Part shown: in pieces, positions 10,206 to 21,759 of the stretch | Layout: each line of letters opens with the position of its first letter | How positions within the stretch are numbered: the stretch's first letter is position 1 | NCBI GenBank assembly: GCA_030789695.1 | Contig: CM061142.1 | Span: 282,722,165 to 282,786,164, forward strand | DNA length: 64,000 bases | Source of the DNA: Scilla litardierei | Taxonomy: Eukaryota > Streptophyta > Magnoliopsida > Asparagales > Asparagaceae | Direction of reading: 5' to 3' | Position numbers and translations under genes: made by a program | The notes under the pieces: model-generated | Seen by the model: only the letters and a program-made list of their open reading frames with translations | Database searches by the model: none | What the model was told of the DNA's origin: nothing

Positions 10206-12129
10206 GTTCGTTTGGGATCTAAGTTCAATTTTTATATCAAGAAAAAACACTGGTGAAATAATTCTGGTTGTCTTATGCTGCAGTGATCTTGTTGATTTAT
10301 CTAGATGGGGTTTCATGTGTTTGAACTTTATTATTTACGCTACGCAATGTGTATCCCCTGCTCATGTATCAGTGTAAACTCTAATTATGTGATCTTTTGT
10401 TTTTGCTAATTATTGACATCTTGTAAGGAGCATAGACATGTGTACGAACAGGGGTAGCGGAACAGATAGGGGTACATCACACGTCTACTTTTTAAAAAGT
10501 AGGATATGGGGACACTGCTACATAAAATATTATAATATATATTTACACACACTTGCACCCCCCCCCAAAAAAAAGAAAAAAAAAGAAAAAAAAACAAAAC
10601 ATAAAATGCGACATCATGATAGAAGTATCTGTGCAATGTAATGCATGTTCATTTTCACATAAATGCAATCTTTTTTTCATAACTGTAATTGTTATATTTG
10701 TTCTATAGATACACATGAGTTTTTTAATTAATAAAACTGATGTGGCTTGATCTTTGAACTGGATTTACCACTGCGCCAGGTCTTAATTGCTACCCATGGT
10801 GTGCTGACAATTCTATTTGCGCTTCATGTACCGTGTATATATTTTAAGGCAGATGAGCACACAGGGTAGAAAATTTCCTATATTGCACTACAAAAATCCC
10901 ACTTTGTTTCTTTCTTCAACAATGAGCAACGTTTATGTAATCTTTATATACTAAGACCCAAATCCCCAAAATTAGTGAACCCCAGGTCCCCCTGCAGTTA
11001 CCTGTTTATCCCTTAGTGCTAAGAAGTTCTATTACTACGTTGTCTAAAGATCCATTTCATTGTAAACAACATGAAAATAACAAGATTGTTAGTGTATATA
11101 TAGGATGTATATATCAATGTGGATTGTGCTGATCATCAAACAGAGAAGCAGGTCGATCTTGTGTTGGCCAGGGTATGAAATTTTCTACATAGGCTGCCCG
11201 GCTACTTTATTCTCTAAATATTTGATGCTGAATGTCAGCTGTTAATATGATGATTCTGTGTGCATATCTAATTGCGACATTTCAAGTTTATATGCATGAA
11301 TTGCTAACAATTTTTTTTTCTTTAAAGTTCTTATGTCCTTTTTTTTATAACCATCTGATTTTGATGTCCACTGCAAATAAAACTTAAAAAGAGTCCAATG
11401 ATGTGGGTACTGCTTGTAAGGCATGAAGCGTCCACTTACAGGTTTCATTCAAGTCTCTCAACAATGGCTGTATGTAACACTTCAGCATTCTAATCTTACC
11501 CTTCTTTTCCAGCTAAATTCATATTTCAACTAACCCATTGCTATCCTTTTCTTCTTTGTGATGTTGGTCTTTCACTGCAAGCAATGTGGGAGAGAAGTGG
11601 ATGGCGGGAATCCCAACTTGGTGATGGCAGATTTAGTTTGGGAGGCTGCGACCCTAAATCAGTGACCCGAACATCCCGAACAACAGCTAACCCCACATCA
11701 TCATTCAACAATGAAATGAAGATGTCAAAATTGAGGTGGAATAGTTCAAACCCAGGGGGTTTTATCTTTTTCCTCTAGTTGAATAAAACCTTTTTTTGAA
11801 ATAAATACCTAAATCATGTTTAATTTTTTTACTGTGAATATAATCAAGAGGTGAAGATCCCCAAATTTCTCGGATCAACCGATTTATGGTTTTTGTTTTT
11901 GGTGATTCTGGTGAAAACATAGACATTTTGTTTATGAAATCACTATCTTCGTACCCAGTGCCTTTTCATGTTTCTAAATAGTAAACAAAGGGCCTATGTT
12001 CTATCTCTGGAAACCTGGCAAATTACTTTACTTTGACCTAATTCAAACTCATGATCTTTTATATTGGTTGCTATGTTAATGAGTTGTTCACGTTATTTCT
12101 TTAAACAAGTTTGATCTATGTAACTTCTG

Positions 12130-12420
12130 CCCTGATGAATTTCCTACAACTTCGACACATGCTGCGTTCTATTTAATTTTTCCACAGATCCTATTCCGCT
12201 TGGAATGTTGGCCTCCAACTTACAGCTAGTGCATATTTTTAATACACCGATCTGTCCCCCCCCCCCCCCCCCCCCCCCCCCGCCCGCCCGCCCTGATGAA
12301 TTTCCTACAACTTCGACACATGCTGCGTTCTATTTAATTTTTCCACAGATCCTATTCCGCTTGGAATGTTGGCCTCCAACTTACAGCTAGTGCATATTTT
12401 TAATACACCGATCTCCCCCC
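12130..12420 (+). repeat. 161-bp tandem duplication joined by a poly-C tract
   Basis: The segment starting CCCTGATGAATTTCC occurs at 12130 and again at 12291. The first copy ends in a 26-nt C run (12256-12281) and the second in a shorter C run followed by A. Each includes TTTTCCACAG, which could be a splice acceptor. Confidence 0.7.
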
Positions 12421-14151
12421 CCCCAACAAAAAAAAAAAAAAAACACGCACACATGCACATACGGAGACACACACGTGTGCGTGCATGCTTGTTGAGTTTC
12501 ATTGTTTAGTGTCTAAATGGAATTCCCAGATAATCTGTTCTCTTAGAGGACACAATCTCACATTATCTTTTTTTACATTGGCGGTTAGGCAGGTAGAAGG
12601 TGGTGGGGGTGGATGGTGGGTTTGTGGTTTAATAGAGAAGGGAGAACGTAGATGTTTGTTGGAAAAGATGGTCGAGGGGTTCCATGGTTAAATGAAGTAC
12701 TGGCAGCAGGCTTTCTGTAATTGAGATCGATGATAATGTGGTCAGAAACGGCAGCAGGCTTTCTGTAATTGAAGCTTCTAGAAGTGGACCTGTCTGGATG
12801 ATTTGAGCACTCTCAAATATTCTGGAGAAATCCATGCTTGCTTATCGCTACTCAATTATTAATGTGCTTTCGGGTAAATTAGGGAAAAAAATACCACTGA
12901 ACTATTATGGTTCTTAGACTGTCTTTCTGAACAATTTGCTTTTTCTAGATTAACACTCATTGCAAAACTAACATGATTAAGTTTTCTGTTAAAATGGGTT
13001 CCATCTCTATTTAACCTCTTAATTAACTTTATTTTGATTAGGTTTAAGTAAAGAATTATACTTAAAAATTCGGTTTAGAGTTAAGAGTTAGGATATGGGA
13101 AAATGTGGGGGCAGTTAGTCACATGACGAGGTGATCAAAGGAGGAGGTGAATGTTTTAGACATGGGGGTTTGAAAATTTTTTCTCAATTTTTTAGTTGAA
13201 CCAATGATGAGAGACGAAAGCAGAAGAAAAAGAGTTGTATCTTGTTCGAGTTAAAAACCTCGTTAGGAGGAAGATAGGGTGATGAAGAGGATGTGGAAGG
13301 GTGGTAGTTATGAGGAGGAGGAGGAGTTGTCGTGGTGGTGGTGGTGGTGGTGAATAATTAGGTTTTTGATTTGGGATATAACTCATCAAAAGAGTTTAGT
13401 TATAATTACAAGCATGTAGATGTTATGCAATCTCCTATTCAAGAGGGTATTTGTAGAAAATGATAGTTCAAGGTGTAAGTTCTAGAACCCCCAATTGTTC
13501 AGAGGTGTTTTGTTTAGTTCTGCCATCCTTTTAAAGCGTTTTAATGATTACCAGGTGTTAGCAGTTTGTGTGTTTTTATTACATAAGAGGTTTTGGTTGT
13601 GCTTATTATTTATGTTAATTCCTACCATATAGACAAATGGATTTTTCTGCCCCCCCACCCCCCCCCCCCCCCCCCAAAAAAAAAAAAAAAATAATATTTA
13701 ATTTGCATGGACCTTTTGAATGCAAAACCAGACGTTCTTGTTTAAAATTCTCAAAATTTTTTAACTTATCAACTACTCTCTGACAAAATTTAATAGTTCA
13801 CTTGCTGCAATATATGATATATTGGTGTAGCATATTGAGGCGCTTTTAGAATTTAGGTTTGTTTATTGACTTAGGATTTAATAAAATTTGCGCCCAATGG
13901 ATACTTGATATCATATTATCTGAACCTGCGATATCTTTAAGCATTTGTTTCCTCTATATTTCCATTTATTACGTGTGTTGGGTTTTATAAACATGTAATA
14001 TAAGGCCATGCTTTGGTGGAAAAAAGGTGGTATAGGTTTAACATTACGCTTATAGACGATTGAAGAAGTTTTGTTAAACAAAACTGTATTCACTCAACTA
14101 TTGTCAATTGAGGATTACAGCCTTTTCTTCTGTTGGGTTGCCATTTTGCAG

Positions 14152-14226
14152 AGCCGGTTGATTGTCCTGGATGTTGAATATGAAAGTCGAAAAGCTAAAA
14201 CAGTGTCCACAAATCTGAGCATGGAG
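14152..14226 (+). other. Exon-like block, 75 nt (host gene fragment?)
   Basis: It is preceded by a pyrimidine-rich stretch and CATTTTGCAG, and followed by GTAAGC. One frame is open through all 25 codons and reads SRLIVLDVEYESRKAKTVST and on. The length is a multiple of three. Coding-like composition and both splice sites support a real exon on the plus strand. I do not recognise the protein. Confidence 0.4.
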
Positions 14227-15742
14227 GTAAGCAATTACTATTCATAATTTGACTTTTGACTTGTTATTTGTAGCAGCTAAACGAGCTGAACTTGATTTTC
14301 TACCAGCATCATTTCTATGTTTCCATGTATATGACCTCTCCGCGATAAGAGTCTTAATTAGTAAAAAAAGCCTTTTATAGTAAGAAGAGGGGCATAAGGA
14401 CTTCTGTGAAATTCCCTATGATAGAGATGAAAAGAAGATAGATATAAAATACCCTTATATAAAGCTGGCAATTGTCGTCCTTGGGATATTCATAACTACA
14501 TTACTGCAGGAAATCCATAAAAGACATTCTAATTGCTCGAGTCACTCACATTTACTTTGAGCTGTTACTATTTTTAGCTGATAATTGTGCCACTGCTCTT
14601 TTTTTGCAATGTTAAAAGAATGAAATTTACTTCCTACTACCGCATATGTGGCAGCATTCCCCAGGGGTTCTTGCTGATGTGTAGTTAACAAGGAGCCTTC
14701 AATTCGGATGCTGGCCATGCCTTATTTTATTTTTCAACTCGTCTAAACAGAGTCACCATCTATCTTTATATAGTTAATAACCTTAGGGGTATTGTTAAAA
14801 AGAGAGGGTAGAGCTTTTCCCCGCTTATTGCTCCAACTGCCATAACGAATTTCTGCCTTGGAGCATATTTGTTAATAGGATATTAGGAGGATATAGGTCA
14901 ACAAAGTTTATTTTGTCAAGTAGATACCCTGCGAAGTTGGCTAACCTTTCTGCCTTGTACTCTCTTTGCATCCAATTCTGAAACACCCGACGATCTTCGG
15001 CATCTACGAATTTAAATTATAAGGGTGTATGATATGGTTTATTTAAGATTCAAACTAGACTTTAGTATGAATGTGACTACTAATGGAAGTTAGGAGTTTA
15101 GCGCACATGCATATGCCTGCTTACAATGAAAAACACAGCTCATTACCCCATATTTCTTTGTGCGTTATCCTCTAAAGTATTATTCTAAAAAGATTAATTT
15201 TCATCTGCATCTGTCTTGTTAAATAACATATTGCATATGACATGTCATTATTCACATCCTTATGGGAAGTTGCGGCTATAACATGTACGTAGGCCAATAT
15301 GTATCGGATTTGAGTCATGCCTTCTTCCACTTTCTTTGAGTGGAGCATTCTCTATTTAAATGATGTGAGGGAAACCTTCGGAAAAAAAAGAATGAAGGGA
15401 AGGTATGAGGTATGCGTAAAAAATGGGGTATTTAACAGTCATGTTGTACAGTACTGGCCTGGTGTAGTAGTTGTGTCTCACATCAGCAGCATAGGGCGGA
15501 GAGTAAACTTACAATCCGTACCAGTTATTTTTCTTCCAACATCTAAATGCAGTAGATCCATAGATGACATGGCTGTTACCCCGCACAAGTGATCTTTGAG
15601 ACATTGTTTGGCCTCTGGTTGTACTCCACCTTCTTTGTTTTTTTTCACTCTTGCTGTGTTTATTGCTTCAACATCCAGCAAAAGTCCTTCATCGTTTGCT
15701 TTGTATAAATTGCAAACCATGTTTTGTTTAGCTGTCTTCTCA

Positions 15743-16065
15743 TGTTAATAGTATTAAGGTATCTCCAATCAAGCTGGTACACGGTTAGAATTATGGATCT
15801 AATCCTGCATGTTAAGGCTAGAATTATGGATATAGATATTGTAAAGTTAACTTTCAATCAAGCGGATACAAGGTTAGAATTACGGATATAGTCTTGTATG
15901 TCAAAGCTAGAATATGGATCTAGATTTTGTAAAGTTTACTCTAAAAAGCTTAGGCTAGAATTGTGAATCTATAATTTGTATTTTTTCTTTTATGACATTC
16001 TGTTCTTGTATATGTACATACAAACAATGAAATCAAATCAAAAATTTAATTCCTATTCTCTTTAT
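15743..16065 (+). repeat. 5' LTR of the old copia element
   Basis: Starts TGTTAATAG and ends near TATTCTCTTTA, before the primer binding site at about 16070-16082. The end point is approximate. Confidence 0.65.
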
Positions 16066-16235
16066 TTTTAGGTATCAGAGTCATCTTCTCTAACAAGTTT
16101 TTGGTCCATTAAACCCGATAGCTGAAAATCAAGTTTCTTAACGTGCCTTTATCACCGTCAGTTGCACTTCCTTTTCTCTGTTAAGTTAACAACATCATTT
16201 TTCAAATAAATGATTTTCTTACTCCAACTATACTC

Positions 16236-16541
16236 AATGTTTTGTCTGGTTTGAAGCTATTCTTATTGGGTATGATCTTCAAGGATACGTTGATGACACT
16301 GTTCTTTGCTCATTTGCCACTCGTTTGACTTCAACCTTCAAACCTATTGCTGAGTTCGTTGTTCCCACCTTCACTGCATGTCATTGGACTCGGCAGTACA
16401 AGCTTATGCTTGTGACATTGTCTCAGTTGTCAGCTCTAACATCAAATCATTGATTGTTATTTTTGCAACATCCCGCGATGTTTGGAATAAGCTTACAAAA
16501 ATCTGTCAACAGACCACATACTCGAGTTCTTGAATTGAAGG
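16236..16541 (+). pseudogene. gag: Copia gag N-terminal remnant
   Basis: Translated pieces match the usual start of copia gag: AILIGYDLQGYVDDTVLC, then FATRLTSTFKPIAEF. The frame is broken before and after. The reading is cut at 16541 by the nested gypsy element and resumes near 20877 with a stretch around FHAVKKLVDELTLID, as expected if the insertion split one gag gene. Confidence 0.65.
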
Positions 16542-16546
16542 AAGAA
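16542..16546. repeat. Target-site duplication AAGAA, left of gypsy element E3
   Basis: AAGAA precedes TGATAGG at 16547 and recurs at 20872-20876 after the right end ...TATCA. Confidence 0.8.
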
Positions 16547-16790
16547 TGATAGGAACCAAGGCAAAGAACTGATTTTATTAGATAAAACTGAAAATATAAA
16601 GATAACTAACCACAATTGAAGAGGTGATCGCTCTCCCAAGACGCCAATTGTAGAGGACGTCCGCATTCTCTTGAAGAACGAGGGATAATCTCACCTCTTT
16701 TGATAATTTTTTCACAAATATCCTAAGGAAATCACTCTCCACCCATGGCCCATAAATACTAATAAATGAAAATACAATTTTGCAGAAAAA
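16547..16790 (-). repeat. 3' LTR of E3, outer part
   Basis: Matches the corresponding part of the intact LTR at 20562-20871 (shared TGATAGGAACCAAGGC and CGCCAATTGTAGAGGACGTC). It is interrupted at 16790 by E2 and its AAAAA target duplication, and continues at 19537. Confidence 0.85.
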
Positions 16791-17116
16791 TGTTAGGAAC
16801 CAACAAAGATACGATTTTTAATAGATAAAACAATGGAAATAACAAGATATTTGAACATAAAAGAGGTGTGCTCTCCTCCCAAGACGCCGAGAGGATGTCC
16901 GCACTCGTTTACTCTAAGATCTAAACCTAAGTATGCTCAATAGAAAATATCAAATATCATGCCTGAAAATACCAATGACGGCTAGCCCCTATAAATAAAA
17001 GAAGCTAGGGTTTTCCTAGGCTAATGGGCGCGCGCATAAACCAAAGGGGAAGGGGGCTGGCGGCTAGCATGGGCCCGGCCCATGTTGAGGCGGGTATAGA
17101 CCCGCTGGGTCTATCA
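16791..17116 (-). repeat. 3' LTR of E2
   Basis: 326 bp, TGTTAG to TATCA in window orientation. It is 12 bp longer than the partner because of an indel near its outer end. Confidence 0.88.
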
Positions 17117-17145
17117 ATACTCCCCCCAAAAGAGTCACCTTGTCC

Positions 17146-19190
17146 TCAAGGTGGTACCTGCAAGTCGATTCCTTCGTCCTCCACGTCCTCATCCTCGTCT
17201 GCTTCCGCTATCAACACTTGCAGCTTTCGACCCACACAGCGGTGTCCGGGAGTGAAGCGCTCGTCGCATCTGAAACAAAGCCCTTTCTGCCTTTTCTCCC
17301 TCATCTCCGCATCGGTCATCCTGTGGAATGGACCCCCAGCCGGTGGTGGGTTGCTCTGCTCTCCCGTCTTCTCAAGCCCTGCCCGATCCGCCTCAGTAGT
17401 GACTCCGGCTCCGCTGGCTCCAGTCGCGGTGCCCTGCTGTAGCTGTCCACTGTAGCTGCTCCCGCCTATCCTATTCTCAGTCCGGGAGTTCTCTACCATC
17501 TGCGCCATGTCGATGACCTCAGAAAGCCCCCGAGGCTTGTAAGGCCTCACCGCAGCTCGAAGACTAGGTCGCAGCCCCTTCAAGAAAGTGCCTTCCAGCG
17601 ACTCGTCCGAAACTCCATGAACTCGCCCTGCCAGTGTCTCAAATTTCTCGATGTACTCCCGCATCGGCCCCTCCTGCCTGAGGGCAAACAGCTGCTCGTG
17701 TAGGTTCCCCAAACGGGGGTCTCTAAACTTCTCCAGCACCAAGTCCTTCAGCTTCTCCCAACTCCGGATCTGCTGCCTCCTCCTTCCACTGGAACCACCC
17801 TAAAGCGCTCCCCTCCACGCAAATGGCTGCTGCCTCCAGTTTCTGTGCCTCGGACATGTGGTGTGCCGCGAAATACCTCTCAGCGGTGAACATCCAGGCG
17901 TGTGGATCCTCCCCCGAAAATATCGGCATCTTCAGTTCCGAACGCTGCAATCTCCACCAAAGTGTCCTTGCTCGGGCCTCCCCTCTTCTCTATGATGCGG
18001 ACGGTAGTGCTGTCTCCTCTCGTCTTGAGTCTCGTACCGCCTAGGTGGCCCTCCTCTGCGGACCCCATAGTCTTCTCGGTTTTCGTGCCCCTCGTCGCCT
18101 CCAAAATCGCCCTCTGGTCACTCCTGGTAGTCCCTGTATCTTCCCCCGGTGCCTGCTGTACGCCTCTCCTGGTGGTGAGGCGGTGGCTGCCACCTCCCAT
18201 CGTCAAATCGAGGGTCGGAGGGTCCCGATAGCCCTCGCCGTAGTCTCTGTGCTCCTGAAAATCCCCGGGTCCCAAATCCTCCTCGTAGTCACGTGCTGGA
18301 GCCTCTCGACGTGGCTGCCCCTGCTGAAAAGTGTCGAAATCGTCGCCCGTAGCCCTCGTGAAGTCGCGCTGTGGCCTGGGGAAGTTGGCGGGGCCGCGGC
18401 CTGCCAGGGGCAGGGCCGCCGGCCCCGCCCGTGGGTGCTGGGGGCCCCAGCGGCCCCCACGTGGGTCGGGGGGTCGCCGGACCCCCAGGAGGGTTCGGCG
18501 CCCCCGACCGAACCCAGTGGGGTTCGCCGGACCCCCCGGTGGCCTTGGGGGCCCCAGCGGCCCCCCGTTGGTCGGGGGGGGGGGGGTCGCCGGACCCCCA
18601 GGGGGAGTCGTCGCCCCTGGGCGAACCCAGGGGGGTTCGCCGGCCCCCCTGTGGGGTCCGCCACCCCTGGGCGAGCCCGGGGGGCCCACCGGCGGCTATC
18701 CTAGGGGCCGGTGGCCGGTGGGCCCCTGGGGGGTTGCTGCTGCCCCCCGCCCTCCTCGCGTGCCCTCCCGCGTAGTTGATTGAGGTTGCCGGTCCATCCT
18801 TGGCTTCTGCGGCCTTTCGCCTAATCTCTCCTCGATAGTCGACCCTCATCGGCTCCTCGTCCTCATCATCGACCAGATCCTCCACCAAAAAGCCGTTTTC
18901 CGGATCAAAGCCCTCAACTTTCGCCTTCTCATTCTTCAAAGGTGCCGCCTTTTCCCTCGATTTAGGGTTTCCCTCCTCTTTGTTGTTCGCCGCCAACTGA
19001 TTTAGGGTTGCCATCAATTGCGCGAATTGTTCGTCGTGCTTCGCTTGATTTGCCGTCAGTTGATGGAAGCCGTCAACTTTGCCATGGATTCGTTGTTGGC
19101 CGTTAATGATTTCTTGATCCCGTCGAGTTCGCTCGTGAACTTTGCCTCCAAAGCCTCAATCTTGTCGTGCGATCTTGTCGTGGTCGCCAT
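17146..19190 (-). pseudogene. gag: gag of E2 with frameshifts
   Basis: Begins at the ATG at 19190 (MATTTRSHDKIEALEAKF), which matches the MATTRAKDK start of the array gag, and runs as a coiled-coil-like N-terminus. A shift near 19060 leads into LMATLNQLAANNKEEG, followed by an acidic stretch and a long Gly/Pro-rich insert (about 18380-18770). After a second shift come DDFDTFQQGQ and another acidic stretch. The gag core starts at about 17930 (MPIFSGEDPHAWMFTAERYF) and shifts again near 17740 before EKFRDPRLGNLHEQLF. The zinc knuckle CFRCDERFTPGHRC is close to the end. Several single-base indels separate these frames, so it is inactive as written, but there are few stop codons. Its likely past role was virus-like particle assembly. 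Confidence 0.85.
18370..18770 (-). repeat. GC-rich quasi-palindromic insert in E2 gag
   Basis: Dense repetition of GTCCGGCGAACCCC-like and GGGGGTCCGGCGACCCCC-like words that are partly self-complementary. Translated on the minus strand it gives Gly-Gly/Pro-rich sequence. Several frames on both strands stay open only because the composition lacks A/T-rich stop codons. Confidence 0.75.
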
Positions 19191-19217
19191 GGATCGTCAC
19201 GTGCTTTGATACCAAAA

Positions 19218-19531
19218 TGTTAGAATGATTTTTAATAGATAAAATAATGGAAATAACAAGATATTTGAGCACAAAAGAGGTGTGCTCTCCTTCCAAGACG
19301 CCGAGAGGACGTCCGCACTCGTTTACTCTAAGATCTAAACCTAAGGACGCTCAATAGAAAATATCAAATATCAAGCCTGAAAATACCAATGACGGCTAGC
19401 CCCTATAAATAAAAGAAGCTAGGGTTTTCCTAGGCTAATAGGCGCGCGCATAAACCAAAGGGGAAGGGGGGCCGGCGGCTAGCATGGGCCCGGCCCATGT
19501 TGAGGCGGGTATAGACCCGCTGGGTCTATCA
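19218..19531 (-). repeat. 5' LTR of E2
   Basis: 314 bp; starts TGTTAGAATG and ends GGGTCTATCA. It is followed by the AAAAA target duplication and the remainder of the E3 LTR. Confidence 0.88.
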
Positions 19532-19536
19532 AAAAA

Positions 19537-19619
19537 CTCAAAAGACTGAAAATTCTCAAAACGCCCCTAAAAATCCGAAAATTTCCAAAACGTCCCTAAT
19601 AGGCATAAAGTGCATATCA
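19537..19619 (-). repeat. 3' LTR of E3, inner part
   Basis: Continuation of 16547-16790 after the E2 insertion. It matches the end of the intact E3 LTR (CAAAACGCCC...AATTCCCAAAACG-like text) and ends TGCATATCA. Confidence 0.8.
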
Positions 19620-19879
19620 ATCTTTAATCTGTTCTCGAAAACCACATTGTCTTCAAGGTGGTGCATGAAGTGCGTGGACCATCCGTTCCAAATAGCTTGA
19701 ATGCCTTTCTCCCAGGTCAAAAGGATAAGATTGGTCTCCACTGCCTTCAACGACATCTGGAAGAAAGCCACAGTAGTCGTCAATCACATCTGAATGTTCT
19801 CCATGCCCAAAACAGAAACTCTGACGATCAGAAGGACGTCTAACTGAAAACCAATGGTCTTGGGGCCATGTAAGAGTGT

Positions 19880-20140
19880 CAACGGGGCAAGGCGGGGACC
19901 GAAGGGTGTCGTCGGGCCAAGGCGGGCCCCTGCAGGGCTGCAAAAAGGGGCCATCGGCCCTGCAGGCTGTTGCTTGGCAGGCCTGCAGGCAAGCTAGGCA
20001 GGCCCTGCAGGTCTGCTTGCAGGCCACAACGAGTCTGCAGGCTGTGCAGGCCCTGCAGGCCTGCCTGCAGGTTGCTGCCAGCATGTCAAGGGCCTGCAGG
20101 GTAGGCCACTCTCTGCGGGCCCCGACGAGCCCACGGGAGG
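19880..20140 (-). repeat. GC-rich CTGCAGGC insert in E3 gag
   Basis: Many copies of CTGCAGG/GCAGGCCTGCAGG words, palindromic around PstI-like CTGCAG. It occupies the same relative place as the G/C-rich inserts of E2 and the array, but with a different motif. On the minus strand it codes for Pro/Ala/Cys-rich sequence such as QQPAGRPAGPAQPADSLWPA. Confidence 0.75.
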
Positions 20141-20550
20141 GTCGACAAGCCCGCTGCTCATCTCCATACGTTGATCTTTGTCGTCTGGATGCAAATCCGC
20201 GTCAAAATTGTCGAATTTTTCTTCCTTGTCCAAATTTTTCGCCTTTTACTCTAGATCTGGGTTTTCGCACAAATCTGAGTTTTTTTGCCAAATTTGTCGC
20301 ATTTCCCCCAAGATTAGGGTTTCGGCCACATCGTCTATTTTCGCTGAGATGCTCGCAAGTTGTTGCATGATTTGCGCTATGATTTCTCCATGTTTCTCTT
20401 GAGTTTCTACCACCTTCGCTCGGGTTTCTTCGCGCTTCGTTAGGGTTTGCTTCATGTCCTCAAGTTCGGCATTATATTTCTCCTCAAAAGTATCGAACTT
20501 GTTTTTAGATCTCGCCGCCGCCGCCGCCGCCACCTTAGATCTTGAAGCTT
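20140..20550 (-). pseudogene. gag: gag N-terminal remnant of E3
   Basis: Minus-strand reading from next to the primer site. A run of alanines from a CGG microsatellite is followed by KNKFDTFEEKYNAELEDMKQ and a coiled-coil-like helix (KHGEIIAQIMQQLASISAKI). It stops near 20246, and a second frame continues with FDNFDADLHPDD. No ATG is visible at the expected place. The gag core and zinc knuckle are missing. Confidence 0.65.
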
Positions 20551-20561
20551 TGATACCAAAA

Positions 20562-20871
20562 TGATAGGAACCAAGGCAAAGAACTGATTTTTTTAAACTG
20601 AAAATATAAAGATTACTGACCACAATTGAAGAGGTGATTGTTCTTCCAAGACGCCAATTGTAGAGGACGTCCGTACTCTCCCAAATAACGAGTGATAATC
20701 TCACATCTCTTTTGATAATTCTCTCAAAATAGCCTAAAGAAATCCCTCTCCAACCATGACCTATAAATACTAATCACAGAAAAACCCAAAAAGTCTGAAA
20801 AGCTCAAAACGCCCATAAAAATCCAAAAATTCCCAAAACGACCGTAATGGGCCTAAAATGCAGATGTATCA
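20562..20871 (-). repeat. 5' LTR of E3
   Basis: 310 bp, TGATAGGAACC to GATGTATCA, followed by the AAGAA duplication at 20872-20876. Confidence 0.85.
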
Positions 20872-21759
20872 AAGAACTCTACCACTGGATCTCAAGCGGT
20901 CAGAGTTCTTTCATGCCGTCAAGAAGCTCGTAGATGAACTGACCCTCATCGATCGAGCTGTCTTCAACGACGACATTACTGTATACATCCTTCAATGGCC
21001 CGATCCACGCTTGAGAAACATCTCTGATTTTCGATGAAATGCACGATCTCATTGTGGGTCATGAAATGTATCTTCACAGACTAGACAACGGCTCTTAGTC
21101 CATCCTTGCATTAGTAAATTACAACAACAAAAGTCTTATTCGACTGTAGGCCCTTAATGTTCCAACCCAACTTGGCAATTTCGACACTCTAACCAGACGC
21201 CCTTACAGGTTCAGGACTGTTTCTTTAATCAAAAATTAGATGTGCACTTGGGTCCCACTTGCTACAAAGGAAAAGCTAACTATGTTGGGGTAATCGGTCA
21301 TTCCGTCAAGTTTGCTCGAAATTTGTCTATTCCGAAGTAGTTGCAAATTCCACCACCATAAGCCAACACACTAAAGGTAAATAATTGGTTGATTCGGTTT
21401 CCGTACACACTATAATTTTCGATTTTTCCAATCTCATCATCCACTTGGAATACGATGGCACCGATGAGGTTATTCTTGAGGATGGTTTTGGTTTACTTGT
21501 CTCACACTTTGGTTCTTTTTTGTTCAAACCTTCACTTTGTACATGTTATTTAAATGACACACTTTATGTTTCCTCTATTAAATTTTTTGACTTGAGTCAT
21601 CATTTACCAAACAAAATAATTCTATCATAGAATTTTATCCTCGTTATTTTTTGTGAAGGATCAGAATACAATGGTGATACTTCTACGTGGAGAATGTGAA
21701 CATGTGATCTATTCGTTCCAGCATCCCTGTCTACTCATCCACCACCACTTCAAGCAAAT

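Larger units (their letters stand above)
9506..15742 (+). other. Non-repetitive, intron-like region between the LTR array and the copia element
   Basis: No long open frame and no transposon hallmark. The stretch is AT-rich with local tandem duplications, three C-run/A-run tracts (about 10559, 12256-12440, 13650-13690) and a few blocks bounded by good splice signals, listed separately. It is best read as introns of a host gene or plain intergenic DNA. Confidence 0.4.
16791..19531 (-). mobile_element. Gag-only gypsy element E2, nested inside the LTR of E3
   Basis: Minus-strand element of 2741 bp with LTRs at 16791-17116 and 19218-19531 and an AAAAA duplication on both sides (16786-16790 and 19532-19536). 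The primer site (TGGTATCAAAGC on the minus strand) lies just inside the right LTR, and a G-rich polypurine tract (minus strand of CTCCCCCC, 17121-17127) just inside the left one. The single gene is a gag related to that of the 280-9500 array; pol is absent. The LTRs remain similar except for a 12-bp indel and scattered substitutions, so it is younger than its host elements. Confidence 0.9.
16547..20871 (-). mobile_element. Gag-only gypsy element E3, nested in the copia gag and itself split by E2
   Basis: Minus-strand element with a 5' LTR at 20562-20871 and a 3' LTR split into 16547-16790 and 19537-19619. The internal region is under 1 kb: a primer site (minus-strand TTGGTATCAAAGC next to the 5' LTR), a gag N-terminal part and a GC-rich insert, then directly the 3' end, whose CACTTCATGCACCACCTTGA resembles the end of the 2.2-kb array unit. 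The gag core is deleted. The AAGAA duplication proves it inserted into the copia element. Confidence 0.85.

Noticed and set aside
18045..18704. Plus-strand open frames of up to 219 codons over the E2 GC block
   Set aside because: They are Pro/Gly/Arg-rich by composition and antisense to gag. Similar frames are open in most phases, so they carry no coding evidence.
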